Counted from the first letter of the stretch, positions 44,591 to 54,319 are shown. The stretch: DNA of 64,000 nucleotides from Escherichia hormaechei_A (GCA_042434945.1 CP170191.1:3348001-3412000); one strand, 5' to 3'. The notes: a model not told the origin generated them from the sequence alone. Translations and numbers: made by a program.

Positions 44591-45484
44591 ATGAAACGTC
44601 CGGACTACAGAACACTACAGGCACTTGATGCAGTTATTCGTGAACGCGGTTTTGAGCGCGCGGCGCAAAAGCTGTGCATCACCCAGTCCGCCGTATCACA
44701 GCGTATCAAACAGCTTGAAAACATGTTCGGGCAGCCGCTGCTGGTGCGTACCGTACCGCCGCGTCCGACGGAGCAAGGACAAAAGCTCCTCGCCCTGCTG
44801 CGGCAGGTTGAACTGCTGGAAGATGAATGGCTGGGCGATGAACAGACCGGCTCCACGCCGCTGCTGCTGTCGCTGGCGGTGAACGCCGACAGTCTGGCGA
44901 CCTGGCTGCTGCCGGCCCTTGCGCCGGTGCTGGCCGACTCCCCTATCCGCCTGAATCTCCAGGTTGAAGACGAAACCCGCACCCAGGAGCGCCTGCGTCG
45001 CGGCGAAGTGGTTGGTGCGGTCAGTATTCAGCCTCAGGCGCTGCCAAGCTGTCTGGTGGATCAGCTGGGCGCGCTGGATTACCTGTTTGTCGGTTCAAAA
45101 GCCTTTGCCGAGCGCTACTTCCCGAACGGTGTGACCCGCGCCGCGCTGCTGAAAGCGCCTGCCGTCGCTTTCGACCATCTGGACGATATGCATCAGGCCT
45201 TCCTGCAACAAAACTTCGATCTGCCGCCGGGCAGCGTGCCGTGTCATATCGTTAACTCGTCCGAAGCCTTCGTACAGCTCGCGCGTCAGGGAACCACCTG
45301 CTGCATGATCCCGCATTTGCAGATTGAGAAAGAGTTGAAAAGCGGTGAGCTGATTGATTTAACCCCGGGGCTGTATCAGCGCCGGATGCTGTACTGGCAC
45401 CGTTTTGCGCCGGAAAGCCGCATGATGCGCAACGTCACTGACGCGCTGCTGGCGTTTGGGCATAAGGTGTTAAGACAGGATTGA
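44591..45484 (+). CDS. argP: LysR-type regulator ArgP
   Basis: A 297-residue LTTR controlling argO and other genes in response to Arg/Lys. The N-terminal winged helix (FERAAQKLCITQSAVSQRIKQLE) is near-invariant; the effector domain departs from E. coli from about residue 82 on (LLEDEWLG, SIQPQALPSC, FVGSKAFAERYFP). So block D ends in the rpiA-argP gap or in the first third of argP. The target argO lies 0.9 kb downstream on the opposite strand. Confidence 0.95.
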   Translation: MKRPDYRTLQALDAVIRERGFERAAQKLCITQSAVSQRIKQLENMFGQPLLVRTVPPRPTEQGQKLLALLRQVELLEDEWLGDEQTGSTPLLLSLAVNADSLATWLLPALAPVLADSPIRLNLQVEDETRTQERLRRGEVVGAVSIQPQALPSCLVDQLGALDYLFVGSKAFAERYFPNGVTRAALLKAPAVAFDHLDDMHQAFLQQNFDLPPGSVPCHIVNSSEAFVQLARQGTTCCMIPHLQIEKELKSGELIDLTPGLYQRRMLYWHRFAPESRMMRNVTDALLAFGHKVLRQD

Positions 45485-45490
45485 AAAACT

Positions 45491-45522
45491 AGCCGGGTGG
45501 CGGCTTCGCCTTACCCGGCCTA
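45491..45522. repeat. REP-like palindrome
   Basis: AGCCGGGTGGCGGCTTCGCCTTACCCGGCC between convergent argP and yggE. Confidence 0.8.
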
Positions 45523-45526
45523 CGGG

Positions 45527-46255
45527 TTACTGAGCTGGCTTTTCAGTCGGCTCCAGCTGGAACACCACATCAACCTGATCGTCGAACTGAATGGTTGGCT
45601 GCTCATAGGTTTCCTGAGCAGAAACCGGCGCGGCGTCCGCCTTCATCATCCGAACCATCGGGCTTGGCTGGTAGTTTGAAACGTGGTAGCGCACGCTGTA
45701 AACCGGACCGAGCTTGGTCTTGAAGCCGGATGCCAGCTGCTGCGCCTGATGAATGGCATCATCAATCGCCGCTTTACGCGCTTCGTCTTTATATTTCTCC
45801 GGTTGCGCAACGCCCAGCGAGACGGAACGAATTTCGTTCAGCCCAGCCTTCAGCGCACCATCCAGCAATCCGTTGAGCTTATCAAGCTGGCGTACAGTCA
45901 CTTCCACAGTACGCACGGCGCGATAGCCTTTCAGGATGCTTTTGCCGTTCTGGTAGTCGTAATCCGGTTGGGTACGCAGGTTCGCAGAGCTGATGTCTTT
46001 TTTCGCGACACCGTTCTGTTCCAGGAAAGAGAGGTATTGCGCAACACGATCGTCTGCCTGTTTCTTGGCGGAAGCAGCATCTTTCGCCGCCACGTTCACT
46101 TCAATTGCCAGGGTTGCAACATCCGGTACCGCATCCACGCTTGCCGTGCCTGAAGTGACAATGTGCGGGCCGTTTGGCAGTTCATTCGCCTGCACCGACA
46201 CCGCACCTAAACTTACTAATGCCGCCAGGGCCATCACCTTAAACTTCACTGTCAT
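45527..46255 (-). CDS. yggE: YggE, SIMPL-domain periplasmic oxidative-stress protein
   Basis: A 242-residue precursor with signal peptide (VMALAALVSLGAVSVQA) and a SIMPL (DUF541) domain, containing PDVATLAIEVNVAAKDA and LRTQPDYDYQNGKSILKGYRA. E. coli YggE reduces ROS under stress; the mechanism is unknown. The start at 46255 is chosen for the signal peptide; a 10-residue upstream extension has no support. Native-type sequence. The E. coli sbm/argK genes found between argP and yggE in K-12 are absent. Confidence 0.9.
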   Translation of the reverse strand: MTVKFKVMALAALVSLGAVSVQANELPNGPHIVTSGTASVDAVPDVATLAIEVNVAAKDAASAKKQADDRVAQYLSFLEQNGVAKKDISSANLRTQPDYDYQNGKSILKGYRAVRTVEVTVRQLDKLNGLLDGALKAGLNEIRSVSLGVAQPEKYKDEARKAAIDDAIHQAQQLASGFKTKLGPVYSVRYHVSNYQPSPMVRMMKADAAPVSAQETYEQPTIQFDDQVDVVFQLEPTEKPAQ

Positions 46256-46341
46256 TCCTCCATGTTGCGAAGAGTGCCCCACCAACAGGGCTCATGCCAG
46301 CAAGCTTAGCGGGTCTTGTTCAGATGTCCATAAGACAACGC

Positions 46342-46977
46342 TTAGTTGAACAATCCCTGTACGTGATGAATGCCCTCTTTCGCCAGCTGGAAGGCAATAA
46401 ACCACATCACCAGCCCAACCAGGGTATTGATAATGCGCTGCGCTTTAGCGGTGCGCAGACGTGGCGCCAGCCATGCCGCCAGGATCGCAAGACCAAAGAA
46501 CCAGAGGAAGGAGGCGCTGACCGTACCGAGCGCAAACCAGCGCTTGGGCTCAACGTCCAGCTGTCCACCCAGGCTGCCGAGCACCACGAACGTATCAAGA
46601 TAAACGTGCGGGTTAAGCCACGTCACGGCGAGCATGGTGACGATAATCTTCCAGCGCCCCTGCTTCATCACTTCGGCGCTCGCCAGCTCAAGATTGCTGC
46701 TCATGGCCGTTTTCAGGGCGCCAAACCCGTACCACAGCAGAAACGCTACGCCGCCCCAGGTAACCAGCGCCAGCAGCCACGGCGACTGCATCAGCAAGGC
46801 GCTGCCGCCAAAAATCCCGGCGCAAATCAGTAGCAAATCGCTCACCGCGCACAGCAGGGCAATCATCAGATGATACTGGCGGCGAATGCCCTGGTTCATC
46901 ACAAACGCATTTTGTGGACCAAGGGGAAGGATCATGGCCGCGCCTAACGCAAGCCCCTGAAAATAATAAGATAACAT
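46342..46977 (-). CDS. argO: Arginine exporter ArgO
   Basis: A 211-residue LysE-family exporter with six predicted helices and the signature ILPLGPQNAFVMNQGIRRQ, then TWLNPHVYLDTFVVLG. It exports arginine (and canavanine) under ArgP control. The ATG at 46977 aligns with the E. coli start; a longer 229-residue reading lacks support. Native-type sequence. Confidence 0.93.
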   Translation of the reverse strand: MLSYYFQGLALGAAMILPLGPQNAFVMNQGIRRQYHLMIALLCAVSDLLLICAGIFGGSALLMQSPWLLALVTWGGVAFLLWYGFGALKTAMSSNLELASAEVMKQGRWKIIVTMLAVTWLNPHVYLDTFVVLGSLGGQLDVEPKRWFALGTVSASFLWFFGLAILAAWLAPRLRTAKAQRIINTLVGLVMWFIAFQLAKEGIHHVQGLFN

Positions 46978-47080
46978 GACGTAATTCTCGCAGAGTTGTC
47001 CTGGAGGCAGACTATACTGCGGGAACGACATTAGAGGAAATTGATAATATTAATTGGGGATTAGCCGGGCTAATATAAGA

Positions 47081-47114
47081 AAAGCCCGGTGTCGCTGACG
47101 CTTACCGGGCCTAC
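47081..47114. repeat. REP-like palindrome
   Basis: AAGCCCGGTGTCGCTGACGCTTACCGGGCC downstream of mscS, in the space before the argO promoter. Confidence 0.75.
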
Positions 47115-47125
47115 GTTAAAGCAAA

Positions 47126-47980
47126 TTATTCGGCTGCTTTCTCGCGTTTGAGATTTACGTCCATCTGCGGATAAGGGAAGCTGATACCGTTGGCATCGAA
47201 ATCACGCTTGATGCGCTCCAGCACGTCCCAGTAAACGTTTTGCAGATCGCCGCTTTTACTCCAGATGCGCACCACAAAATTAATGGATGACGCGCCCAGC
47301 TCGTTCAGGCGAACGGTCATTTCGCGATCTTTAAGAATGCGGTCATCTGATTCGATGATATCGGTAATCAGCTTTTTCACCAGCTCAGTATCTGAATCAT
47401 AGCCAACCCCGATAATGAGTTCATTACGGCGAACCGGCTCACGAGAGAAGTTAGTAATGTTGCCATCAATCACTTTCTTGTTTGGCACAATGACGATTTT
47501 GCCGTCTGCCGAACGCAACGTGGTAGAAAAAATCTGCACGTTCAGCACGGTGCCCGCAGTGCCACCGAGATCAACATACTCTCCGGCACGGAAAGGACGG
47601 AACGTCACTAACAGTACGCCAGCTGCAAGGTTAGCCAGCGAGCCCTGAAGAGCGAGACCTACGGCCAGACCAGCGGCACCAAGTACAGCAATGACCGAAG
47701 CGGTTTGTACACCGACCCGCCCCATTGCCGCAATGAGGGTAAACGCAATAATCCCGTAACGCACCAGCGCAGAAAGGAAATCAGCAACGGTTGCATCGAT
47801 ATGACGGGATAGCATTACGCGATTAACGCCCCGGGAAACCGTGCGGGCAATAATCATCCCCACGACAATGATGGCAATTGCCGCCGCAATATTCACAGCG
47901 TAACTAATCAGGAGCGCCTGGTTGCGCACCAGCCAGGAGCCAGCGTTATTGATGCTATCTACAACACCGAGATCTTCCAT
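47126..47980 (-). CDS. mscS: Small-conductance mechanosensitive channel
   Basis: A 284-residue homoheptameric channel released by hypo-osmotic shock. Three N-terminal helices are followed by the pore-lining TM3 with its Gly/Ala packing (LGAAGLAVGLALQGSLANLAAGVLL), then the beta and alpha/beta vestibule domains ending in FPYPQMDVNLKR. It is diverged from E. coli MscS (many changes in TM1-TM2 and KKLITDIIESDD), thus native backbone. Confidence 0.95.
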   Translation of the reverse strand: MEDLGVVDSINNAGSWLVRNQALLISYAVNIAAAIAIIVVGMIIARTVSRGVNRVMLSRHIDATVADFLSALVRYGIIAFTLIAAMGRVGVQTASVIAVLGAAGLAVGLALQGSLANLAAGVLLVTFRPFRAGEYVDLGGTAGTVLNVQIFSTTLRSADGKIVIVPNKKVIDGNITNFSREPVRRNELIIGVGYDSDTELVKKLITDIIESDDRILKDREMTVRLNELGASSINFVVRIWSKSGDLQNVYWDVLERIKRDFDANGISFPYPQMDVNLKREKAAE

Positions 47981-48122
47981 TTATCTTTCCTTATGCTCAT
48001 AAAAACCACAAAATCTATCCCACACGGAGACAGGCAGGTCAGTAAAGGGTAAACAAAAAGCCATGATATTGCCAAACAGATCACAAAAACAGAGGCATCA
48101 GGCTATTGAAAAGGCATAAAAA

Positions 48123-48143
48123 AAGGCCCGCATATGCGGACCT
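48123..48143 (-). terminator. fbaA terminator
   Basis: AAGGCCCGCATATGCGGACCTT hairpin; on the minus strand it is followed by TTTTTTT, ending the epd-pgk-fbaA transcript. Confidence 0.85.
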
Positions 48144-48167
48144 TCTTGACGCTATGAACAGCTCAAA

Positions 48168-49247
48168 TTACAGAACGTCGATCGCGTTCAGTTCCTGGAA
48201 TGCTTTCTCCAGACGAGCGATCATCGAAGTCTGACCGGCACGCAGCCATACGCGCGGATCGTAGTATTTCTTGTTCGGCTGATCTTCGCCTTTCGGGTTA
48301 CCCAGCTGACCCTGCAGATAAGCTTCGTTCGCTTTGTAGTAGTTCAGAACGCCTTCCCAGGTTGCCCATTGGGTATCGGTATCGATGTTCATTTTTACTA
48401 CGCCGTAGCTTACGGAGTCTTTGATTTCCTGAGCAGTAGAACCGGAACCACCGTGGAATACGAAGTTCAGGCTGTTGTGCGGCAGGTTGTGTTTCTTGGA
48501 AACATATTCCTGAGAATCACGCAGGATGGTCGGAGTCAGAACCACGTTACCCGGCTTGTAAACACCGTGTACGTTACCGAAGGACGCTGCGATGGTGAAA
48601 CGCGGGCTGATTTTGCTCAGTTCGGTGTATGCGTAATCAACGTCTTCCGGCTGGGTGTACAGTGCAGAAGCGTCCATGTGGCTGTTGTCCACGCCGTCTT
48701 CTTCACCACCGGTGCAACCCAGTTCGATTTCCAGAGTCATGCCGATTTTGGACATGCGCTCCAGGTATTTAGAGCAGATTTCGATGTTCTCTTGCAGAGA
48801 TTCTTCAGACAGGTCGATCATGTGAGAAGAGAACAGCGGCTTACCGGTAGCTGCGAAGTGTTTTTCACCCGCGTCCAACAGACCGTCGATCCACGGCAGC
48901 AGTTTCTTCGCGCAGTGGTCAGTGTGCAGGATAACCGGAACACCATAATGTTCAGCCATCTGGTGAACGTGATGCGCACCAGAGATCGCGCCCAGGATAG
49001 CAGCACCCTGCGGAACGTCAGATTTCACGCCTTTACCAGCGATAAAGGAAGCACCACCGTTGGAGAACTGAACGATAACCGGCGCTTTAACTTTAGCAGC
49101 GGTTTCCAGTACGGCGTTGATGGAGTCAGTACCGACGCAGTTTACTGCTGGCAGTGCGAAGTTGTTTTCTTTTGCTACCTGGAAAACTTTCTGTACGTCA
49201 TCACCAGTGATTACGCCAGGTTTTACGAAATCAAAAATCTTAGACAT
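48168..49247 (-). CDS. fbaA: Class II fructose-bisphosphate aldolase
   Basis: A 359-residue zinc aldolase of glycolysis. Zn ligands fall in HTDHCAKKL, ELGCTGGEEDG region, GNVHGVYKP and FHGGSGS; the catalytic Asp is in ILHTDHC. The start at 49247 gives the E. coli length; a longer frame runs into the ERIC element. Last gene of epd-pgk-fbaA. It reads as the E. coli protein. Confidence 0.97.
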   Translation of the reverse strand: MSKIFDFVKPGVITGDDVQKVFQVAKENNFALPAVNCVGTDSINAVLETAAKVKAPVIVQFSNGGASFIAGKGVKSDVPQGAAILGAISGAHHVHQMAEHYGVPVILHTDHCAKKLLPWIDGLLDAGEKHFAATGKPLFSSHMIDLSEESLQENIEICSKYLERMSKIGMTLEIELGCTGGEEDGVDNSHMDASALYTQPEDVDYAYTELSKISPRFTIAASFGNVHGVYKPGNVVLTPTILRDSQEYVSKKHNLPHNSLNFVFHGGSGSTAQEIKDSVSYGVVKMNIDTDTQWATWEGVLNYYKANEAYLQGQLGNPKGEDQPNKKYYDPRVWLRAGQTSMIARLEKAFQELNAIDVL

Positions 49248-49273
49248 GTCTCTTGTCCTGTATCGTCGGGCCT

Positions 49274-49399
49274 TATACTCGTCATACTTCAAGTTGCATG
49301 TGCTGCGTCTGCGTTCGCTCACCCCAGTCACTTACTTATGTAAGCTCCTGGGGATTCACTCTCTTGTCGCCTTCCTGCAACTCGAATTATTTAGAGTAT
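49274..49399. repeat. ERIC (IRU) element
   Basis: A 126-bp palindromic element between pgk and fbaA, containing ATGTAAGCTCCTGGGGATTC and the complement of AAGTAAGTGACTGGGGTGAG, the two conserved ERIC core sequences, with TATACTC/GAGTAT ends. It lies in the transcribed spacer 27 bp before fbaA, where it can fold in the mRNA. Confidence 0.95.
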
Positions 49400-49461
49400 G
49401 AAAAATTGCGTGCTCTAAAAGCGCGCTGAAACAAGGGCAGGTTTCCCTGCCCTGTGATTTT

Positions 49462-50625
49462 TTACTTCTTAGCGCGCTCTTCGAGCATCGCTACTGCAGG
49501 CAGTACTTTACCTTCCACGAATTCGAGGAATGCGCCGCCGCCAGTGGAGATGTAGGAGATTTTGTCAGCAATGCCGAACAGGTCGATTGCTGCCAGAGTG
49601 TCGCCGCCGCCAGCGATGGAGAACGCTTCGCTGTCTGCGATAGCGTTAGCCACGATTTCAGTACCTTTGCGGAAGTTCGGGAATTCGAACACGCCAACCG
49701 GACCGTTCCACAGAATGGTTTTCGCATTCTTCAGGATTTCAGCCAGTTCCTGAGCGGAAGCATCACCGATATCCAGGATCTGCTCGTCAGCTTTCACATC
49801 GTTAACAGATTTCAGGGTAGCCGGTGCAGTTTCAGAGAACTCGGTTGCTACGCGAACATCAGACGGAACCGGGATGTTGCAGGTGGTCAGCAGACGTTTA
49901 GCTTCGTCAACCAGGTCAGCTTCGTACAGGGATTTACCCACATCGTGGCCTTGTGCCGCGATAAAGGTGTTAGCGATACCACCACCAACAATCAGCTGGT
50001 CAGCGATTTTAGACAGGGAGTCCAGAACGGTCAGTTTGGTAGATACTTTAGAACCACCAACGATAGCCACCATCGGGCGAGCAGGTTCTTTCAGTGCTTT
50101 ACCCAGCGCGTCCAGTTCAGCTGCCAGCAGCGGGCCTGCGCACGCAACGTCAGCGAATTTACCGATACCGTGAGTAGAAGCCTGCGCGCGGTGAGCAGTA
50201 CCGAATGCGTCCATTACGAACACGTCACACAGTGCAGCGTATTTTTTGGACAGGGTTTCGTCGTCTTTCTTCTCGCCTTTGTTGAAGCGAACGTTTTCCA
50301 GAACAACCAGTTCACCTTCAGCAACGTCAACGCCGTCGAGGTAATCTTTAACCAGACGAACCGGGTTAGACAGTTTGTCTTTCAGGTAGTTAACAACCGG
50401 CAGCAGAGAGAATTCTTCGTTGTACTCGCCTTCGGTAGGACGACCCAGGTGGGAAGTTACCATCACTTTTGCGCCTTGTTTCAGGGCCAGTTCGATGGTC
50501 GGCAGAGAAGCACGGATACGCGCGTCGCTGGTTACTTTCCCGTCTTTTACTGGTACGTTCAGATCCGCACGGATAAATACACGTTTCCCAGCAAGATCCA
50601 GATCGGTCATCTTAATTACAGACAT
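49462..50625 (-). CDS. pgk: Phosphoglycerate kinase
   Basis: A 387-residue kinase forming ATP from 1,3-bisphosphoglycerate. N-terminal [13 protein letters not shown] and the 3-PG site [17 protein letters not shown], the hinge, and C-terminal [13 protein letters not shown] are present. The start at 50625 gives [10 protein letters not shown]; a 21-residue longer reading overlaps the epd end and is unlikely. E. coli-like. Confidence 0.97.
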
Positions 50626-50674
50626 GGTGAATCCTCTCGTTGATTCTAAAAGTTTTGCAGACGCTGCTTGCGTC

Positions 50675-51694
50675 TTACCTGAAAGCAACAGTAGCCATAG
50701 CTAACGTCGTGTCGAGCATTCGGTTAGCAAAGCCCCATTCGTTATCGCACCAGACCAACGTTTTGATCAAGTGTGCGCCACTGACCCGGGTTTGGGTGCC
50801 ATCGACAATGGCACTGTGCGGATCGTGGTTAAAATCTACAGAGACCAACGGCAATTCCGTATAGTCAACTATACCATGAAATGCACCTTGTGCTGCTTTT
50901 TGCAGCAACAGGTTGACTTCATTGGCTTTTACAGGTTTCTTCACCGTCACGCTTAAATCGATTGCCGTCACATTTATGGTTGGCACACGTACCGCAATCG
51001 CTTCAAAGCGATCGTTAAATTGCGGAAAAAATCGTGTGATACCGGCGGCCAGTTTAGTATCGACCGGAATGATCGACTGGCTGGCTGCCCGGGTGCGACG
51101 CAGGTCAGGATGGTATGCATCAATAACCTGTTGATCGTGCATGGCGGAGTGAGTTGTGGTCACAGTGCCGGACTCAATACCGTACGCATCATCTAACAAT
51201 TTGATGACGGGAATTATGCAATTCGTGGTACAGGAAGCGTTAGAAACGATGCGGTGTTCCGCACGAAGTTGATCCTGATTGACGCCGTAAACAACGGTCG
51301 CGTCGAGATCGTTACTGCCAGGATGTGAAAAGAGCACTTTTTTGGCCCCGGCGGCAATATGCGCTTCGCCATGCTCGCGGGAGCCATATACGCCGGTGCA
51401 GTCGAGGACTACATCAACGCCAAGTTCACGCCAGGGGAGCGATTGCAGTGAACGTTCATGCAATACGCGGATGGCGTCATCACCAACAAAAAGTTGATCG
51501 CGTTCCTGTCGTACTTCCCATGCAAAACGGCCATGGCTGGTGTCATATTTCAACAAATGCGCCATGCCCGCAGCATCCGCCAGTTCGTTGATTGCCACCA
51601 CGGTAATTTCCGCCCGGCGTCCGGATTCATACAAAGCACGAACCACATTACGCCCGATGCGACCGAAGCCATTTATCGCTACGCGTACGGTCAT
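50675..51694 (-). CDS. epd: Erythrose-4-phosphate dehydrogenase
   Basis: A 339-residue GAPDH-family enzyme oxidising erythrose-4-P to 4-phosphoerythronate for pyridoxal phosphate synthesis. Rossmann start [17 protein letters not shown], active site SNASCTTNC and C-terminal [12 protein letters not shown] are present. One residue differs from remembered E. coli Epd ([11 protein letters not shown] for TVTTIHSAMHD). First gene of epd-pgk-fbaA. Confidence 0.96.
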
Positions 51695-52049
51695 AGATCT
51701 CCTGCAAGGTTTTCCCTGAGCAAATTTGCCAGACAGAGTAATCCAGCAAATCGTCCGGGGAAACCTTACCTGTCGCAAACTGCGACTGATTGGTTAATTG
51801 TCGAACATTTAATCGACTGAAACGCTTCAGCTAGGATAAGCGAAACGTGGAATAAAAGGAATGTTTGTCCAGACGAAGAAGCGAGCTATATGACTTGCAT
51901 CACATTTTCGGTGGAATAATTTACAGAGCAGTTACATGTCTGAGGAATCGTGCATACAAAAAAGCCGGGTGGCGCTAACGCTTACCCGGCCTACATTTTA
52001 TGCCATTTGTAGGCCCGGTAAGCGTTAGCGCCACCGGGCAAAACGGCAA
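51695..52049. other. epd promoter region and tktA downstream region with two REP-like units
   Basis: Bases 51695-51955 hold the epd-pgk-fbaA promoter area (AT-rich, with TGTGAT-poor sequence, no clear operator found). Bases 51961-52039 hold two REP-like hairpins in opposite orientation (GCCGGGTGGCGC..., then GGCCCGGTAAGCG...). No gene is supported. The K-12 genes yggC to cmtB, which lie here in E. coli, are absent. Confidence 0.75.
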
Positions 52050-54041
52050 TTACAGCAGTTCTTTTGCTTTCGCAACAACGTTATCAACAGTGAAGCCGAA
52101 CTCTTCAAACAGCAGCTCTGCCGGAGCAGATTCACCGAAGGTGGTCATACCGACGATAGCACCGTTCAGGCCAACATACTTGTACCAGTAGTCAGCAATA
52201 CCCGCTTCTACAGCAACGCGTGCAGTAACCGCTTTCGGCAGTACGGATTCACGGTAAGCAGCATCCTGCTTGTCAAATGCGTCGGTAGACGGCATGGACA
52301 CCACGCGCGCTTTCACGCCTTCGGCAGTCAGTTTTTCGTAGGCAGCAACAGCCAGTTCAACTTCTGAACCGGTAGCGATGAAAATCAGTTCCGGCTGACC
52401 GGCGCAGTCTTTCAGCACATAACCACCGCGCGCGATGTTTGCCAGTTGCTCTTCAGTTCGTTCCTGCTGCGCCAGGTTCTGACGGGAGAGGATCAGTGCG
52501 GTCGGGCCGTCCTGACGCTCAACACCGTATTTCCACGCGACCGCGGATTCAACCTGGTCACACGGACGCCATGTAGACATGTTCGGGGTTACGCGCAGAG
52601 AAGCGACCTGCTCAACCGGCTGGTGAGTCGGGCCGTCTTCGCCCAGACCGATGGAGTCGTGGGTGTAAACCATCACCTGACGCTGTTTCATCAGCGCAGC
52701 CATACGTACGGCGTTACGTGCGTATTCCACGAACATCAGGAAGGTGGAGGTGTACGGCAGGAAGCCACCGTGCAGGGAGATACCGTTAGCAATCGCGGTC
52801 ATACCGAACTCGCGAACACCGTAGTGGATGTAGTTACCCGCAGCATCTTCGTTGATTGCTTTAGAACCAGACCACAGGGTCAGGTTAGACGGCGCCAGGT
52901 CAGCAGAACCGCCGAGGAATTCCGGCAACAGCGGACCGAACGCTTCGATAGCATTCTGAGACGCTTTACGGCTGGCGATTTTCGCCGGATTAGCCTGCAG
53001 TTTAGCGATGAACTCTTTCGCTTTAGCGTCGAAGTCAGACGGCATTTCGCCTTTCATACGGCGGGTAAATTCAGCGGCTTCCTGCGGATAAGCTTTCGCG
53101 TAAGCAGCGAATTTCTCGTTCCATGCGGATTCTTTCGCCTGGCCTGCTTCTTTCGCATCCCACTGAGCATAGATTTCAGACGGGATTTCGAACGGCGCAT
53201 ATTTCCAGCCCAGTTGTTCGCGGGTCAGGGCAATTTCAGCGTCGCCCAGCGGCGCACCGTGGGAGTCGTGGGTACCGGCTTTGTTCGGGGAACCGAAACC
53301 GATGATGGTTTTGCACATCAGCAGGGAAGGTTTGTCAGTCACTGCGCGCGCTTCTTCTACTGCGCGTTTGATAGATGCCGCGTCATGACCGTCGATGTCG
53401 CGAATAACGTGCCAGCCGTAAGCTTCGAAACGCATTGCGGTGTCGTCGGTGAACCAGCCTTCAACGTGACCATCGATAGAAATACCGTTGTCATCGTAGA
53501 ATGCAATCAGTTTACCCAGCTTCAGCGTACCCGCCAGAGAGCAAACTTCGTGGGAGATGCCTTCCATCATGCAGCCGTCGCCCATGAAGGCGTAGGTGTA
53601 GTGGTCGACAATGTCGTGGCCCGGACGGTTAAACTGCGCCGCCAGCGTTTTTTCTGCAATCGCCATACCGACTGCGTTGGCAATACCCTGACCCAGCGGA
53701 CCGGTGGTGGTTTCCACACCAGCGGTGTAACCCACTTCCGGGTGACCCGGAGTTTTAGAGTGCAGCTGACGGAAGTTTTTCAGTTCTTCCATCGGCAGAT
53801 CGTAACCGGTGAGGTGCAGCAGGCTGTAGATCAGCATGGAGCCGTGGCCGTTGGACAGCACGAAGCGGTCACGGTCAGCCCAGGACGGATTCTGCGGGTT
53901 GTGTTTCAGGAAATCACGCCACAGGACTTCGGCAATGTCAGCCATACCCATAGGGGCACCCGGGTGACCGGATTTGGCTTTCTGTACTGCGTCCATGCTC
54001 AGCGCACGAATAGCATTGGCAAGCTCTTTACGTGAGGACAT
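52050..54041 (-). CDS. tktA: Transketolase A
   Basis: A 663-residue ThDP enzyme moving two-carbon units in the pentose phosphate pathway. ThDP site GDGCMMEGISHEV...YDDN, N-terminal HPGAPMG with catalytic His nearby, and the pyrimidine-binding FMVFVEYARNAVR-like region with DSIGLGEDGPTHQP are present. The start at 54041 (MSSRKELANA) is as in E. coli. The whole protein reads as E. coli TktA (block F), while the next gene loiP does not. Confidence 0.97.
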   Translation of the reverse strand: MSSRKELANAIRALSMDAVQKAKSGHPGAPMGMADIAEVLWRDFLKHNPQNPSWADRDRFVLSNGHGSMLIYSLLHLTGYDLPMEELKNFRQLHSKTPGHPEVGYTAGVETTTGPLGQGIANAVGMAIAEKTLAAQFNRPGHDIVDHYTYAFMGDGCMMEGISHEVCSLAGTLKLGKLIAFYDDNGISIDGHVEGWFTDDTAMRFEAYGWHVIRDIDGHDAASIKRAVEEARAVTDKPSLLMCKTIIGFGSPNKAGTHDSHGAPLGDAEIALTREQLGWKYAPFEIPSEIYAQWDAKEAGQAKESAWNEKFAAYAKAYPQEAAEFTRRMKGEMPSDFDAKAKEFIAKLQANPAKIASRKASQNAIEAFGPLLPEFLGGSADLAPSNLTLWSGSKAINEDAAGNYIHYGVREFGMTAIANGISLHGGFLPYTSTFLMFVEYARNAVRMAALMKQRQVMVYTHDSIGLGEDGPTHQPVEQVASLRVTPNMSTWRPCDQVESAVAWKYGVERQDGPTALILSRQNLAQQERTEEQLANIARGGYVLKDCAGQPELIFIATGSEVELAVAAYEKLTAEGVKARVVSMPSTDAFDKQDAAYRESVLPKAVTARVAVEAGIADYWYKYVGLNGAIVGMTTFGESAPAELLFEEFGFTVDNVVAKAKELL

Positions 54042-54319
54042 TTTGACTCCAGATCGGATGATGAAGGGCACGCCCTTAACGACTTGACGACAGCGCGTTT
54101 TGGGCTACGCCGGAAAATTTGCCAACAATTTACCGCAAGCCGCGCGTCATGTACATGGAACATCCTTTTGCCGCTTCAGAAATCTCTGGATCATGCTCGC
54201 ATGTTGCGCAATCTACTCGCCCGTCCGCTGCGCTTTTCCTTATACTGAGCCCGACACCGGCTTCGTTGACGGTGCATTTTTCGGAATTAATTCAGATTAA
54301 CGAGTACGGAAGCAACATC

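Noticed and set aside
52446..54035. 529-codon plus-strand open frame opposite tktA
   Set aside because: Shadow of tktA, Arg/Phe-rich with no recognisable domain.
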